6,815 bases of DNA from FEN-1297 sp964498065 (GTDB lineage: Bacteria > Bacteroidota > Ignavibacteria > Ignavibacteriales > Ignavibacteriaceae): assembly GCA_964498065.1 (NCBI GenBank), contig CAZCFZ010000152.1, positions 1 to 6,815 on the forward strand, given 5' to 3'. The translations under genes were made by a program, and so were the position numbers. Of the stretch, positions 1-5,801 are shown piece after piece (position 1 is the stretch's first letter; the number at the start of each line of letters is the position of its first letter). The notes beneath the pieces are model-generated. The model was not told the DNA's origin and made no database searches. It saw only the letters and a list, made by a program, of their open reading frames with translations.

Positions 1-20
1 AAAATTGCTAAGGGTGTAGT

Positions 21-50
21 ATGTCTATTGATTTTTTTCTTAATAGACAT
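21..50. repeat. Hairpin downstream of the DUF72 gene
   Basis: A perfect 9-bp inverted repeat is visible: ATGTCTATT at 21-29 and AATAGACAT at 42-50, with a T-rich (plus strand) 12-nt loop. It begins about 15 nt beyond the DUF72 stop codon, so it could form in the 3' end of that transcript and act as a stabiliser or weak terminator. In the minus-strand RNA no run of U follows the stem, so a standard intrinsic terminator is not supported. Confidence 0.45.
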
Positions 51-65
51 CTTTACGCTTGCATA

Positions 66-950
66 TTAATTCGATGCAATCTTCTGCAGCCGGGGATACT
101 GCATTAAAATATTATCCGGCATTTGTATTTTTAATTTTTCTTCAAGCAGATAAATGAGTTCGAATGCATTTGCAACCGCATCGCCATTTGGGTGATTATT
201 CATAATAACAAAAATTTCTTTTACGGCCTCTTTTATAGATAAGATCTTTTCCTGAATTTCCAGCAATTCCGACGGCGAATACAAATATTTGTACCTCGCA
301 CTTTGTTCCTGGTAATTTTGCTTTTTCCCGAAGTTGTTAATGGATTTTATCCATGCCTCTTTATTTCTTCCGTGAAAGCGGATATAGGCTTTGTCATTTG
401 TAATTATCGGTTCAAAAGGAATGGCTTCACCGACTTCCGGCTGGTCAATCGAACAATAGGTTAAATCCAATTCCTTAAATAGTTCGATTGTTTTTTTATT
501 CATCCATGATTTATGCCGCACTTCCACAAAGCAATTGAAGTTTTGAAAAATTTCCTTGAGTTGTTTTATGTAGTCTATGTTTATTTCATTGCATTGAAAT
601 GAATACGGGAACTGCAGCAGCAGCCCGCCGAGCCTTTCGGCTTTTGCAAGTTTGTCTAAGTTGTAAAGAACAGCTTTAATTTTCTGCTTGTCATAATTTT
701 TTTTGTGTGTAAAATCCTGATGAAGCTTTAGAGTGAAAATAAAATTTTCAGCATCGGATAATTTTTCAATCCAGCTTTCAACTGTTCTCGGACTTAAATA
801 AGTATAATAAGAAGCGTTAACTTCCACGCAATTAAAGTAGCGGGCGTAAAATTGCAGCCAGTCAAAGCCCTGAGTTTGGTTCTTGGGATAAAATGAAGGG
901 ACCCAGTCCTTATAGCTCCATCCTGCCGTGCCGATAAAAAATTTTGCCAT
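66..950 (-). CDS. DUF72 (YecE-like) family protein
   Basis: This 294-aa protein matches the DUF72/YecE family, soluble TIM-barrel-like proteins of unknown biochemical function found in many bacteria and archaea. Family landmarks appear in order: IGTAGWSYKDW near residues 6-16 followed by FYP, VEVNASYY at 42-49, FTLKLHQDFTHKK around 72-84, LGGLLLQFPYSF at 107-118, FVEVRHKSW at 141-149, AYIRFHGRN at 188-196, and the C-terminal NNHPNGDAVANA at 251-262. The length is normal for the family, and the ATG fits because the first conserved block starts at residue 6. No Shine-Dalgarno sequence is seen upstream (the leader is A/T-rich), as for the other genes here. It has no signal peptide or membrane segment, so it is probably cytoplasmic. 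It lies downstream of and codirectional with the split dnaE pair, but about 250 nt and a palindromic repeat separate them, so a shared operon is uncertain. The family assignment is secure; the molecular role is not known. Confidence 0.93.
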   Translation of the reverse strand: MAKFFIGTAGWSYKDWVPSFYPKNQTQGFDWLQFYARYFNCVEVNASYYTYLSPRTVESWIEKLSDAENFIFTLKLHQDFTHKKNYDKQKIKAVLYNLDKLAKAERLGGLLLQFPYSFQCNEINIDYIKQLKEIFQNFNCFVEVRHKSWMNKKTIELFKELDLTYCSIDQPEVGEAIPFEPIITNDKAYIRFHGRNKEAWIKSINNFGKKQNYQEQSARYKYLYSPSELLEIQEKILSIKEAVKEIFVIMNNHPNGDAVANAFELIYLLEEKLKIQMPDNILMQYPRLQKIASN

Positions 951-1025
951 AATGTTTTTGGGTTTTTAAGTTTATTAATTAAAGCATTTAAAGTAATATA
1001 TTGTTATGCTTTTATAGAAAGCTTC

Positions 1026-1168
1026 AACTCATCCCAACCCTTCTCTTGCAAAGAGAAGGGCTTATATTAAGTAATTACTTTTTATCAACATTATATCGAT
1101 AGGATATAGAATATAAAGTAATGTTGACAATAAGTCCCTCTCTTCAAAGAGAGGGATTAGGGTGAGTT
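1026..1168. repeat. Nested palindromic intergenic repeat (MITE/REP-like)
   Basis: The element has related inverted ends: AACTCATCCCAACCC on the left and, read on the minus strand from the right, AACTCACCCTAATCC. Each end continues into its own hairpin. The left hairpin is CCCTTCTCTT-gca-AAGAGAAGGG (1038-1060, 10-bp stem) and the right one is CCCTCTCTT-ca-AAGAGAGGG (1136-1155, 9-bp stem). Further in, CTTAT (1061-1065) pairs with ATAAG (1130-1134), TCAACATTA (1085-1093) pairs with TAATGTTGA (1119-1127), and AAGTAATTACTT (1069-1080) is a perfect palindrome. No transposase or convincing ORF lies inside, and no clear target duplication flanks it. It resembles the dispersed, non-autonomous palindromic repeats found between genes in many bacteria. 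It sits between the end of the polymerase N-half gene and the DUF72 start, so it could also shape the mRNA ends there. Neither stem is followed by a U run on the minus strand, so it is not a classical terminator. Confidence 0.75.
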
Positions 1169-1199
1169 CCTTTTTTAACAAACATATTAGCCTTGCATA

Positions 1200-2810
1200 T
1201 CAATTCACAGAATCATTTTCAATTTGTTTAATGGTGTCTCTCAAAACACCCAATGAACGCTGGCTTAGAAGGTCTATCTTCACCAGGCCTAAATCTTCAA
1301 TGCCGTGCATGTCAGGCTGGGTTACGATAAGCCCCAGTCCTTTATTTTTAGCATACTCAAGCGCAGTGTAATTTGTAATATGTGTTGGTGAAATTACAAT
1401 GCCGCCCGGGTGAATGCTTAAATGCCTCGGAAAATTTGCCATCTTAGCCGCTATTTTTACTATGCTGCTCCATGGTTCTTCATTAAACTTTAGTGATTTC
1501 GATTCGGGAAAAAGCTCGGCAACATTCGGCAAATTCCTTGCGTCTGTCCACGGGATAAATTTACTTAACTTAGAGATTTCGCTGTCTGACTTCCCGAAAG
1601 TTTTAGCCGTTTCCCTAAACGCCGAACGTGCTTTAAACGTAACATGCGTTGAGATCATAGCAACTTTTTCGTAGCCGTATTTTTCAAAAACGTATTTTAT
1701 AATTCCGTCTCTCTCCCTCCATGAAAAATCTATATCAATATCAGGCGGAGAGGTACGGCTTTTATTTAAAAAGCGCTGGAAATAAAAATTATATTTTATA
1801 GGGTCAACTTCCGTAAAGCCAAGGCAGTAAGAGACAATACTGTTGGCGGCAGAGCCTCTCCCGATTGTCATCATTCCTCTTCGCTTTGCTTCTTTGCTGA
1901 TATCCCAAACGACTAAAAAATAATCCGTAAAGCCCATGTCTCTAATAACCCCAAGCTCTTCAACCAACCTGTCCTGAATTCTTTTTGTGATAATATCATA
2001 TCTTTTTCTTAAGCCCTCAAAAGATAAATTCCATAAAAGCGAAAATGAATCCTCATGGCTGCTGCTTTGAAAAAGGGGAAATTTAAATTTGCCAAGCTGT
2101 AAATCTACATCGCAGTTTTCAATTATGTAATTTAAATTCTTAACGGCATCCGGTATTGAAGACCAAAGCTTGAAAGTTTCTTTAGGGTCTTTAAAGTAAA
2201 ATTCTTTATCGACTAAATTTTTTTCATCCAAATTGGAGATTGTTTCGCGGTTCTTAATTGCCGTAACAACTTTGTGGATTAAAAAATCCTCTTCATTTAA
2301 AAAATATATCGGATTAGTGGCAACAAAAGGAATGCTGTTCTGCACGGCATAATTATATACTTCCTTTGTTCTGCTTCTTTTTGCTTTAGTAGAAATAAGC
2401 TCCGCATAAATATTATCGTACCGCGGAATATTTTTTAAAAGCTTTAACGAATTCGTAATTATAAAAAGATTCGGGAAATAACTTTGCATAAGATTTGTAA
2501 GCGAAAAATCTTCCTTCAGTTTTTTTGTAGTGATTATTTTACAAATATCGCCGTAGCCCTCTAAATTTTTTGCAAGAAAAAGTGCATACGTTTCTTTATC
2601 ATTTTCGTCATCTATAAATGTCCCGAGTACCGGTTTTATTTTTGCTTCCGCCGCTTTTTTGGAAAACTCAATTAGCCCGTACATACCGTTTGTATCGGTT
2701 AAAGAAATAGACGAAAGACCTAAGCTTTTAGCCTTTCCAATCAAGCTGCTTATATCGATTGTTCCTTCCAGCAGCGAGTAATTTGAATGTACGTGAATCG
2801 GTGTTAACAT
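1200..2810 (-). CDS. dnaE: DNA polymerase III alpha, N-terminal half (PHP + palm)
   Basis: This 536-aa protein is the front half of a DnaE-type replicative or translesion polymerase. Residues 1 to about 240 form the PHP domain (HVHSNYSLLEGT from 6, LTDTNGMYG at 37-45, PVLGTF at 60-65, VATNPIYF at 163-170). Several usual metal ligands are replaced: T40 stands where many PHP domains have His, T64 replaces the usual Glu, and Y169 replaces His. The PHP nuclease is therefore probably inactive. The palm follows: GRGSAANS at 317-324, then SPPDIDIDF with catalytic D359 and D361, then LGLVKIDLLSQRSLG with the third aspartate, D513. The protein stops 23 residues after D513, where an intact DnaE would run on into the fingers. 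The missing part is encoded by the gene immediately upstream, which ends 3 nt before this ATG; a GGGA six nt before the ATG, inside that gene's end, may serve as ribosome site with translational coupling. No intein motif is seen at the C terminus. The family is certain; the function as half of a two-chain enzyme is inferred. Confidence 0.93.
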   Translation of the reverse strand: MLTPIHVHSNYSLLEGTIDISSLIGKAKSLGLSSISLTDTNGMYGLIEFSKKAAEAKIKPVLGTFIDDENDKETYALFLAKNLEGYGDICKIITTKKLKEDFSLTNLMQSYFPNLFIITNSLKLLKNIPRYDNIYAELISTKAKRSRTKEVYNYAVQNSIPFVATNPIYFLNEEDFLIHKVVTAIKNRETISNLDEKNLVDKEFYFKDPKETFKLWSSIPDAVKNLNYIIENCDVDLQLGKFKFPLFQSSSHEDSFSLLWNLSFEGLRKRYDIITKRIQDRLVEELGVIRDMGFTDYFLVVWDISKEAKRRGMMTIGRGSAANSIVSYCLGFTEVDPIKYNFYFQRFLNKSRTSPPDIDIDFSWRERDGIIKYVFEKYGYEKVAMISTHVTFKARSAFRETAKTFGKSDSEISKLSKFIPWTDARNLPNVAELFPESKSLKFNEEPWSSIVKIAAKMANFPRHLSIHPGGIVISPTHITNYTALEYAKNKGLGLIVTQPDMHGIEDLGLVKIDLLSQRSLGVLRDTIKQIENDSVN

Positions 2811-2813
2811 ATT

Positions 2814-4481
2814 TTATCCCGCATAAGCTTTAATAAGAATTTCCGTATTAAGCGATTTAGCCAGCTGAAAATCTTCTTCCCGCATTCCTTCATCGTCCGG
2901 CTGATAAATTTTTTCGGCGGTATCGAGCTGTAATTCGGCTTTCAATTCTATGTCGGAGATCAAATCTAAATTTTGAACAATGATATTATAACCGTTCTGC
3001 ATATCTACTTTCCCTTCAATTAAATAAGGCCCCATCGATATGGTTTTTTCCGCAACTCCGGAGTATACATTTGGAAATATCACGGTCTCGAAAGTTCCTG
3101 TAGTGTCTTCAAGAGAAATAAATTTCATAATATCTCCCTTGCGTGTTTTAATTCTTTTGGACGTCATATACCAGCCGATCATTTTAACTTTTTTGCCGGC
3201 GTATTTTTCTACTTCCGAAGCTTTAACTATCGACCCGTCAGATGTATATTCTTCAAAGAAATCCAGCGGATGTTTTGTAACCATGTATCCGAAAGTTTCA
3301 TATTCGATTAAAGATTTTTGCCGTATGCTGTAATCGAATTTGGTTTTCACTTCTTCCTCCATGTTGAAGCTTTCGTTTATAAATAAATCATTATATTTTT
3401 CATCCAAAATTTTTCTTCGCTTCACATAAACGTCCAGCAGTCTTAAAAGAGTAGGACGCGTTTGCTTAAAGCAGTCCATTGCCCCGCATTTAATAAGTGA
3501 TGCCGTTTCTTCAAAACCTATTTTTGTTCTGATAATGAAATCAGGTAATGAATTATATTTCCCGTTGGCCTTCCTTTCTTCCGCGATAACTTCCATCGAA
3601 GTGCGAGAAAGATTTTTAACAGCCATTAATCCTATCCGCAGAGTTTTTCCGCTGCCTTTGTATTCTATCCCGCTGTTGTTGATGCACGGAAGCTTAACAT
3701 CAAGTCCGAGCCTTTTGCTTTCTTGAATATAGACCGATGCCGAATAAAACCCTCCTCCGTTGCTTAATACCGAAGCCATAAATTCGGCGGGATAATAGAC
3801 TTTAAGGAATGCAACTTGAAAAGAAAGCAATGCAAATGAAGCGCTGTGAGCTTTACAGAAAGAGTAGCCCGCGAATGATTCTATTTGCCGCCAAAGTTCT
3901 CTTGCTACATAATTGGATAAATGATTGCTCTCGCACGATTCAAAAAATCTTTTTGTTAATGCTTCCATTGCTTTGTGTGAACGCATTTTTCCCGACATTG
4001 CTCTGCGAAGCAGATCCGCCTCTTCCAAAGTAAGTCCGGCAATATGATGAGCAACTTTTATTACATCTTCCTGGTAAATCATAACGCCGTAAGTTTCGCC
4101 GAGATAAGTTTCCATAGCCGGGACCAAATATTTCCTTCTACGCGGGTCATGATGGCGGGCAATAAATTCCTGCATCATTCCCGATTCGGCAACCCCGGGT
4201 CGAATAACCGAACTTGCGGCAGTGAGCATTTCAAAAGTTTCAACATCAAGCCGTTTTAATAATGAACGCATTGCGGGAGATTCAATATAAAAGCATCCGA
4301 TAGTGTTTCCTCTTCTAATTAAATCAACTGTTTTTTTATCGTTGAAAAGCATTTCATAATCATAAATATCAAAATGAACCGCGGCGGTTTTTCTCGGAAT
4401 AACCGGATAAAGAGCGGCAATTCTTAAATTGTCCCGGTTTGGAAGAGAATAATTCTGTAATTCTATTAAATTTGCGCCCAT
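2814..4481 (-). CDS. dnaE: DNA polymerase III alpha, C-terminal half (fingers to OB fold)
   Basis: This 555-aa protein carries the part of DnaE missing from the downstream gene. From about residue 36 it reads like an intact short DnaE resumed just after the third catalytic Asp: GNTIGCFYIESPAMRSLLKR at 58-77, AASSVIRPGVAESGMM at 88-103, GETYGVMIYQEDV at 128-140, LLRRAMSGK at 157-165, and FAGYSFCKAHSASFALLSFQ at 203-222. The C-terminal region has YETFGYMVTKHPLDFF at 394-409, followed by an OB-fold-like segment (about 430-510; KMIGWYMTSKRIKTRKGD, then ISLEDTTGTFETVIFP). YNDLF at 363-367 sits where a QxxLF clamp-binding motif would be expected, but lacks the Gln. Residues 1-34 have no counterpart that I recognise. 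None of the three catalytic aspartates is here, so it cannot polymerise alone. An in-frame TAG upstream, with no other start between, fixes the ATG at 4481; there is no strong Shine-Dalgarno. It is first in a two-gene unit with the N-half. The ESPAMR wording argues for the short DnaE paralogue rather than ImuC (ESRAQ). Confidence 0.93.
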   Translation of the reverse strand: MGANLIELQNYSLPNRDNLRIAALYPVIPRKTAAVHFDIYDYEMLFNDKKTVDLIRRGNTIGCFYIESPAMRSLLKRLDVETFEMLTAASSVIRPGVAESGMMQEFIARHHDPRRRKYLVPAMETYLGETYGVMIYQEDVIKVAHHIAGLTLEEADLLRRAMSGKMRSHKAMEALTKRFFESCESNHLSNYVARELWRQIESFAGYSFCKAHSASFALLSFQVAFLKVYYPAEFMASVLSNGGGFYSASVYIQESKRLGLDVKLPCINNSGIEYKGSGKTLRIGLMAVKNLSRTSMEVIAEERKANGKYNSLPDFIIRTKIGFEETASLIKCGAMDCFKQTRPTLLRLLDVYVKRRKILDEKYNDLFINESFNMEEEVKTKFDYSIRQKSLIEYETFGYMVTKHPLDFFEEYTSDGSIVKASEVEKYAGKKVKMIGWYMTSKRIKTRKGDIMKFISLEDTTGTFETVIFPNVYSGVAEKTISMGPYLIEGKVDMQNGYNIIVQNLDLISDIELKAELQLDTAEKIYQPDDEGMREEDFQLAKSLNTEILIKAYAG

Positions 4482-4497
4482 TTTAATATCTAAAATA

Positions 4498-4517
4498 TAG
4501 TGAACATTTGAACACTA
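4498..4517. promoter_or_regulatory. Candidate operator in front of the split dnaE genes
   Basis: The 20-bp site TAGTGAACATTTGAACACTA is an imperfect palindrome (7 of 10 pairs, perfect outer TAGTG/CACTA arms). It also contains a direct repeat, TGAACA-tt-TGAACA, with an 8-bp period. It adjoins the -10 hexamer of the predicted promoter and would cover the transcription start, a position typical of a repressor site. GAAC/GTTC half-sites are the core of several known LexA boxes (GAACN4GTTC in Firmicutes, GTTCN7GTTC in Alphaproteobacteria), but this spacing and orientation matches neither exactly. LexA-type control is therefore an inference. Confidence 0.4.
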
Positions 4518-4545
4518 TTATAAGATATGTTTACTTTAAAATCAA
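4517..4545 (-). promoter_or_regulatory. Sigma70-like promoter for the dnaE C-half/N-half unit
   Basis: Read on the minus strand, a perfect TATAAT (4522-4517) is preceded at exactly 17 nt by TTGATT (4545-4540), close to the TTGACA consensus. The start of transcription would fall near 4510, giving a leader of roughly 30 nt before the ATG at 4481. The candidate operator overlaps the -10 edge and the start site. The match to the general housekeeping consensus is good. If the host is a Bacteroidota with a TTTG/TAnnTTTG sigma factor, this assignment would be weaker. Confidence 0.5.
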
Positions 4546-5016
4546 GCGAAAATGAAAGGAAAAGAAGATTTTTTAGACAAATTAGAAATGAACAGGAAGC
4601 AGATTCCGAACGATTGCCATAAGTATTTTATTATATGGAGATTGGAGGGAAAATCCTGTCCTATAATCAGTTCAACTTCCGGCTATCTATTATATTAGGC
4701 ATGAACGTTTTGTTTATTAAAACCATAATTATGTTATTCTTGAATCAAAAATTTGATAATAATAAGTTTTTACACGACTATTATAATTATTTTTTTTGTT
4801 TCTCTAAATCCTCTTTCACTCTAAACCTTTTAATTTTTGAAATTAAACTTAATGGAATTTTTTTATCCATTAAATGTTGGTTTAATTTAATAAGCTAAGC
4901 AACAGATTAAAAAATAGGTGTGTTATCCAACAAAATAATGATATGAGGTTACATATTAACTTTAAAAGTAATTCTTTGCTATTAAAAAAATAAATGTAAG
5001 TTTATATTAAAGAAAC
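4546..5016. other. AT-rich intergenic stretch without a convincing gene
   Basis: This stretch separates two divergently transcribed genes and is strongly AT-rich with many short homopolymer runs. I see no RNA gene, transposase or conserved protein. Two tiny ORFs are possible: plus strand 4552-4623 (23 codons, MKGKRRFFRQIRNEQEADSE then RLP) and minus strand 4787-4870 (27 codons, MDKKIPLSLISKIKRF then a charged, Lys-rich tail). Both look more like chance or decayed coding than genes. A longer plus-strand open frame at 4635-4898 is rich in F, I, L and N, as expected from translated AT-rich noncoding DNA. The stretch may hold regulatory sequence for the genes on either side or the eroded remains of an older gene. 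Confidence 0.5.
4975..5004 (+). promoter_or_regulatory. Possible Bacteroidota-type promoter for the DUF1697 gene
   Basis: TTTG at 4975-4978 is followed after 18 nt by TAAGTTTA at 4997-5004. This approximates the Bacteroidota TTTG-N19-21-TAnnTTTG promoter, with one mismatch and a slightly short spacer. A start near 5011 would give a leader of about 25 nt to the ATG as seen in the copy before the gap (5036). In such AT-rich DNA a match of this quality can arise by chance. Confidence 0.2.
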
Positions 5017-5226
5017 AAATATCCAGATCAAATAAATGCAAAAATATGTTGCTCTTCTCCGCGGTATAAATNNNNNNNNNNNNNNNNNNNNNNNNNNNNN
5101 NNNNNNNNNNNNNNNNNNNNNNNNNNNNNNNNNNNNNNNNNNNNNNNNNNNNNNNNNNNNNNNNNNNNNNNAAATATCCAGATCAAATAAATGCAAAAAT
5201 ATGTTGCTCTTCTCCGCGGTATAAAT
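5017..5226. other. Scaffold gap: 100 N flanked by identical 55-bp contig ends
   Basis: Positions 5072-5171 are exactly 100 N. The 55 bases before the gap (5017-5071) are identical to the 55 bases after it (5172-5226). Both copies include the start of the DUF1697 gene (ATGCAAAAATATGTTGCTCT). Identical flanks of this exact length are what de Bruijn-graph assemblers produce when two contigs share a terminal k-mer, and 55 is a common k; 100 N is a common placeholder gap. The simplest reading is that the contigs overlap and the genome has a single copy with no gap, so the window is about 155 nt too long here. A real short duplication around unsequenced DNA cannot be excluded. Confidence 0.85.
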
Positions 5227-5742
5227 GTAGGCGGAAATAAAAAAGTACCGATGGCCGAACTGAAAAAAGTTTTGGAAAAATCCGGCCTTATAAATGTGAA
5301 AACACTTCTTGCATCAGGTAATGTTGTTTTTTCCCATAGGGATGGATTCCCAGAATCGAATTCAAACATCCTGCAATTACAAACATTAATTCCATCAATA
5401 ATTGAAAAGGAATTCGGATTTCCCGTACCTGCTTTATTAAGGACTCATAAAGAAATAGAAAAGATAATTGAATTAAATCCTTTTAAAGAAATCAAAGTTA
5501 CTCCGCAGATAAGATTATATGTAACTTTTCTTTCAGAAAACTCGAAAGATAAATCTTCCATTACCTATATTTCGCCAGACAAATCATTTAAAATTATATC
5601 ATCTTTTGATAGAACTGTCTTCAGTATACTTGATTTGTCAATCTCAAATACTCCCGAAGCAATGAACATGCTTGAAAAAATATACGGTAAGAATATAACA
5701 ACTAGAAATTGGAATACAATTTTAAAAATTGCAAACCTTTAA
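5191..5742 (+). CDS. DUF1697 family protein
   Basis: This 183-aa protein matches DUF1697, a family of small soluble bacterial proteins with no established biochemical function. Diagnostic features are the N-terminal YVALLRGINVGGNKKVPM (residues 4-21), LASGNVVFSH around 40-49, and the C-terminal TTRNWNTILKIANL (170-183). The TRNWNT motif near the end is characteristic. The length is normal for the family and the first motif begins within four residues of the ATG, so the start is sound and the gene is complete. The same start also occurs before the N gap at 5036, where it is cut after 12 codons by the gap; that copy is best treated as assembly overlap, not a second gene. No Shine-Dalgarno is seen. 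The gene stands alone on the plus strand and converges on the oxidoreductase gene, with about 60 nt between their stops and no clear terminator hairpin there. Its role in this organism cannot be inferred from context. Confidence 0.92.
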   Translation: MQKYVALLRGINVGGNKKVPMAELKKVLEKSGLINVKTLLASGNVVFSHRDGFPESNSNILQLQTLIPSIIEKEFGFPVPALLRTHKEIEKIIELNPFKEIKVTPQIRLYVTFLSENSKDKSSITYISPDKSFKIISSFDRTVFSILDLSISNTPEAMNMLEKIYGKNITTRNWNTILKIANL

Positions 5743-5801
5743 TTTTAATTCTGTTATCACCTATTTGTCAGAAATTATTTTTATAGTTACTTTTTTGAAC
5801 A

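Noticed and set aside
1136..1155. Intrinsic terminator after the dnaE N-half gene
   Set aside because: The stem is strong but no U tract follows on the minus strand. It is better explained as part of the palindromic repeat.
1026..1168. CRISPR array
   Set aside because: There are only two repeat-like units, in inverted orientation and unequal, with no regular spacers and no cas gene nearby.
1162..1674. Plus-strand open frames opposite the dnaE N-half gene, also at 3040-4259 and 6381-6698
   Set aside because: They lie antisense to strongly conserved genes and show no family resemblance of their own.
2808..2816. Ordinary frameshift or nonsense mutation splitting one dnaE gene
   Set aside because: A simple mutation would leave the N-terminal half upstream of the C-terminal half. 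Here the order is reversed and both ORFs have clean starts and stops.
1200..4481. Intein-mediated split polymerase as in cyanobacteria
   Set aside because: Neither the end of the N half nor the start of the C half shows intein sequence, and the break is at a different site.
2814..4481. ImuC/DnaE2 of the classical imuA-imuB-dnaE2 cassette
   Set aside because: The fingers motif reads ESPAMR rather than the ESRAQ type, and no imuA, imuB or dinB gene lies in the window.
4635..4898. 87-codon plus-strand open frame as a membrane protein
   Set aside because: Its F/I/L/N-rich composition is what AT-rich noncoding DNA gives when translated. No start signal, motif or domain is visible.
5002..5369. 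Open frames running through the N gap
   Set aside because: They include unknown residues across the gap and overlap the DUF1697 gene on other frames or as a duplicated contig end.
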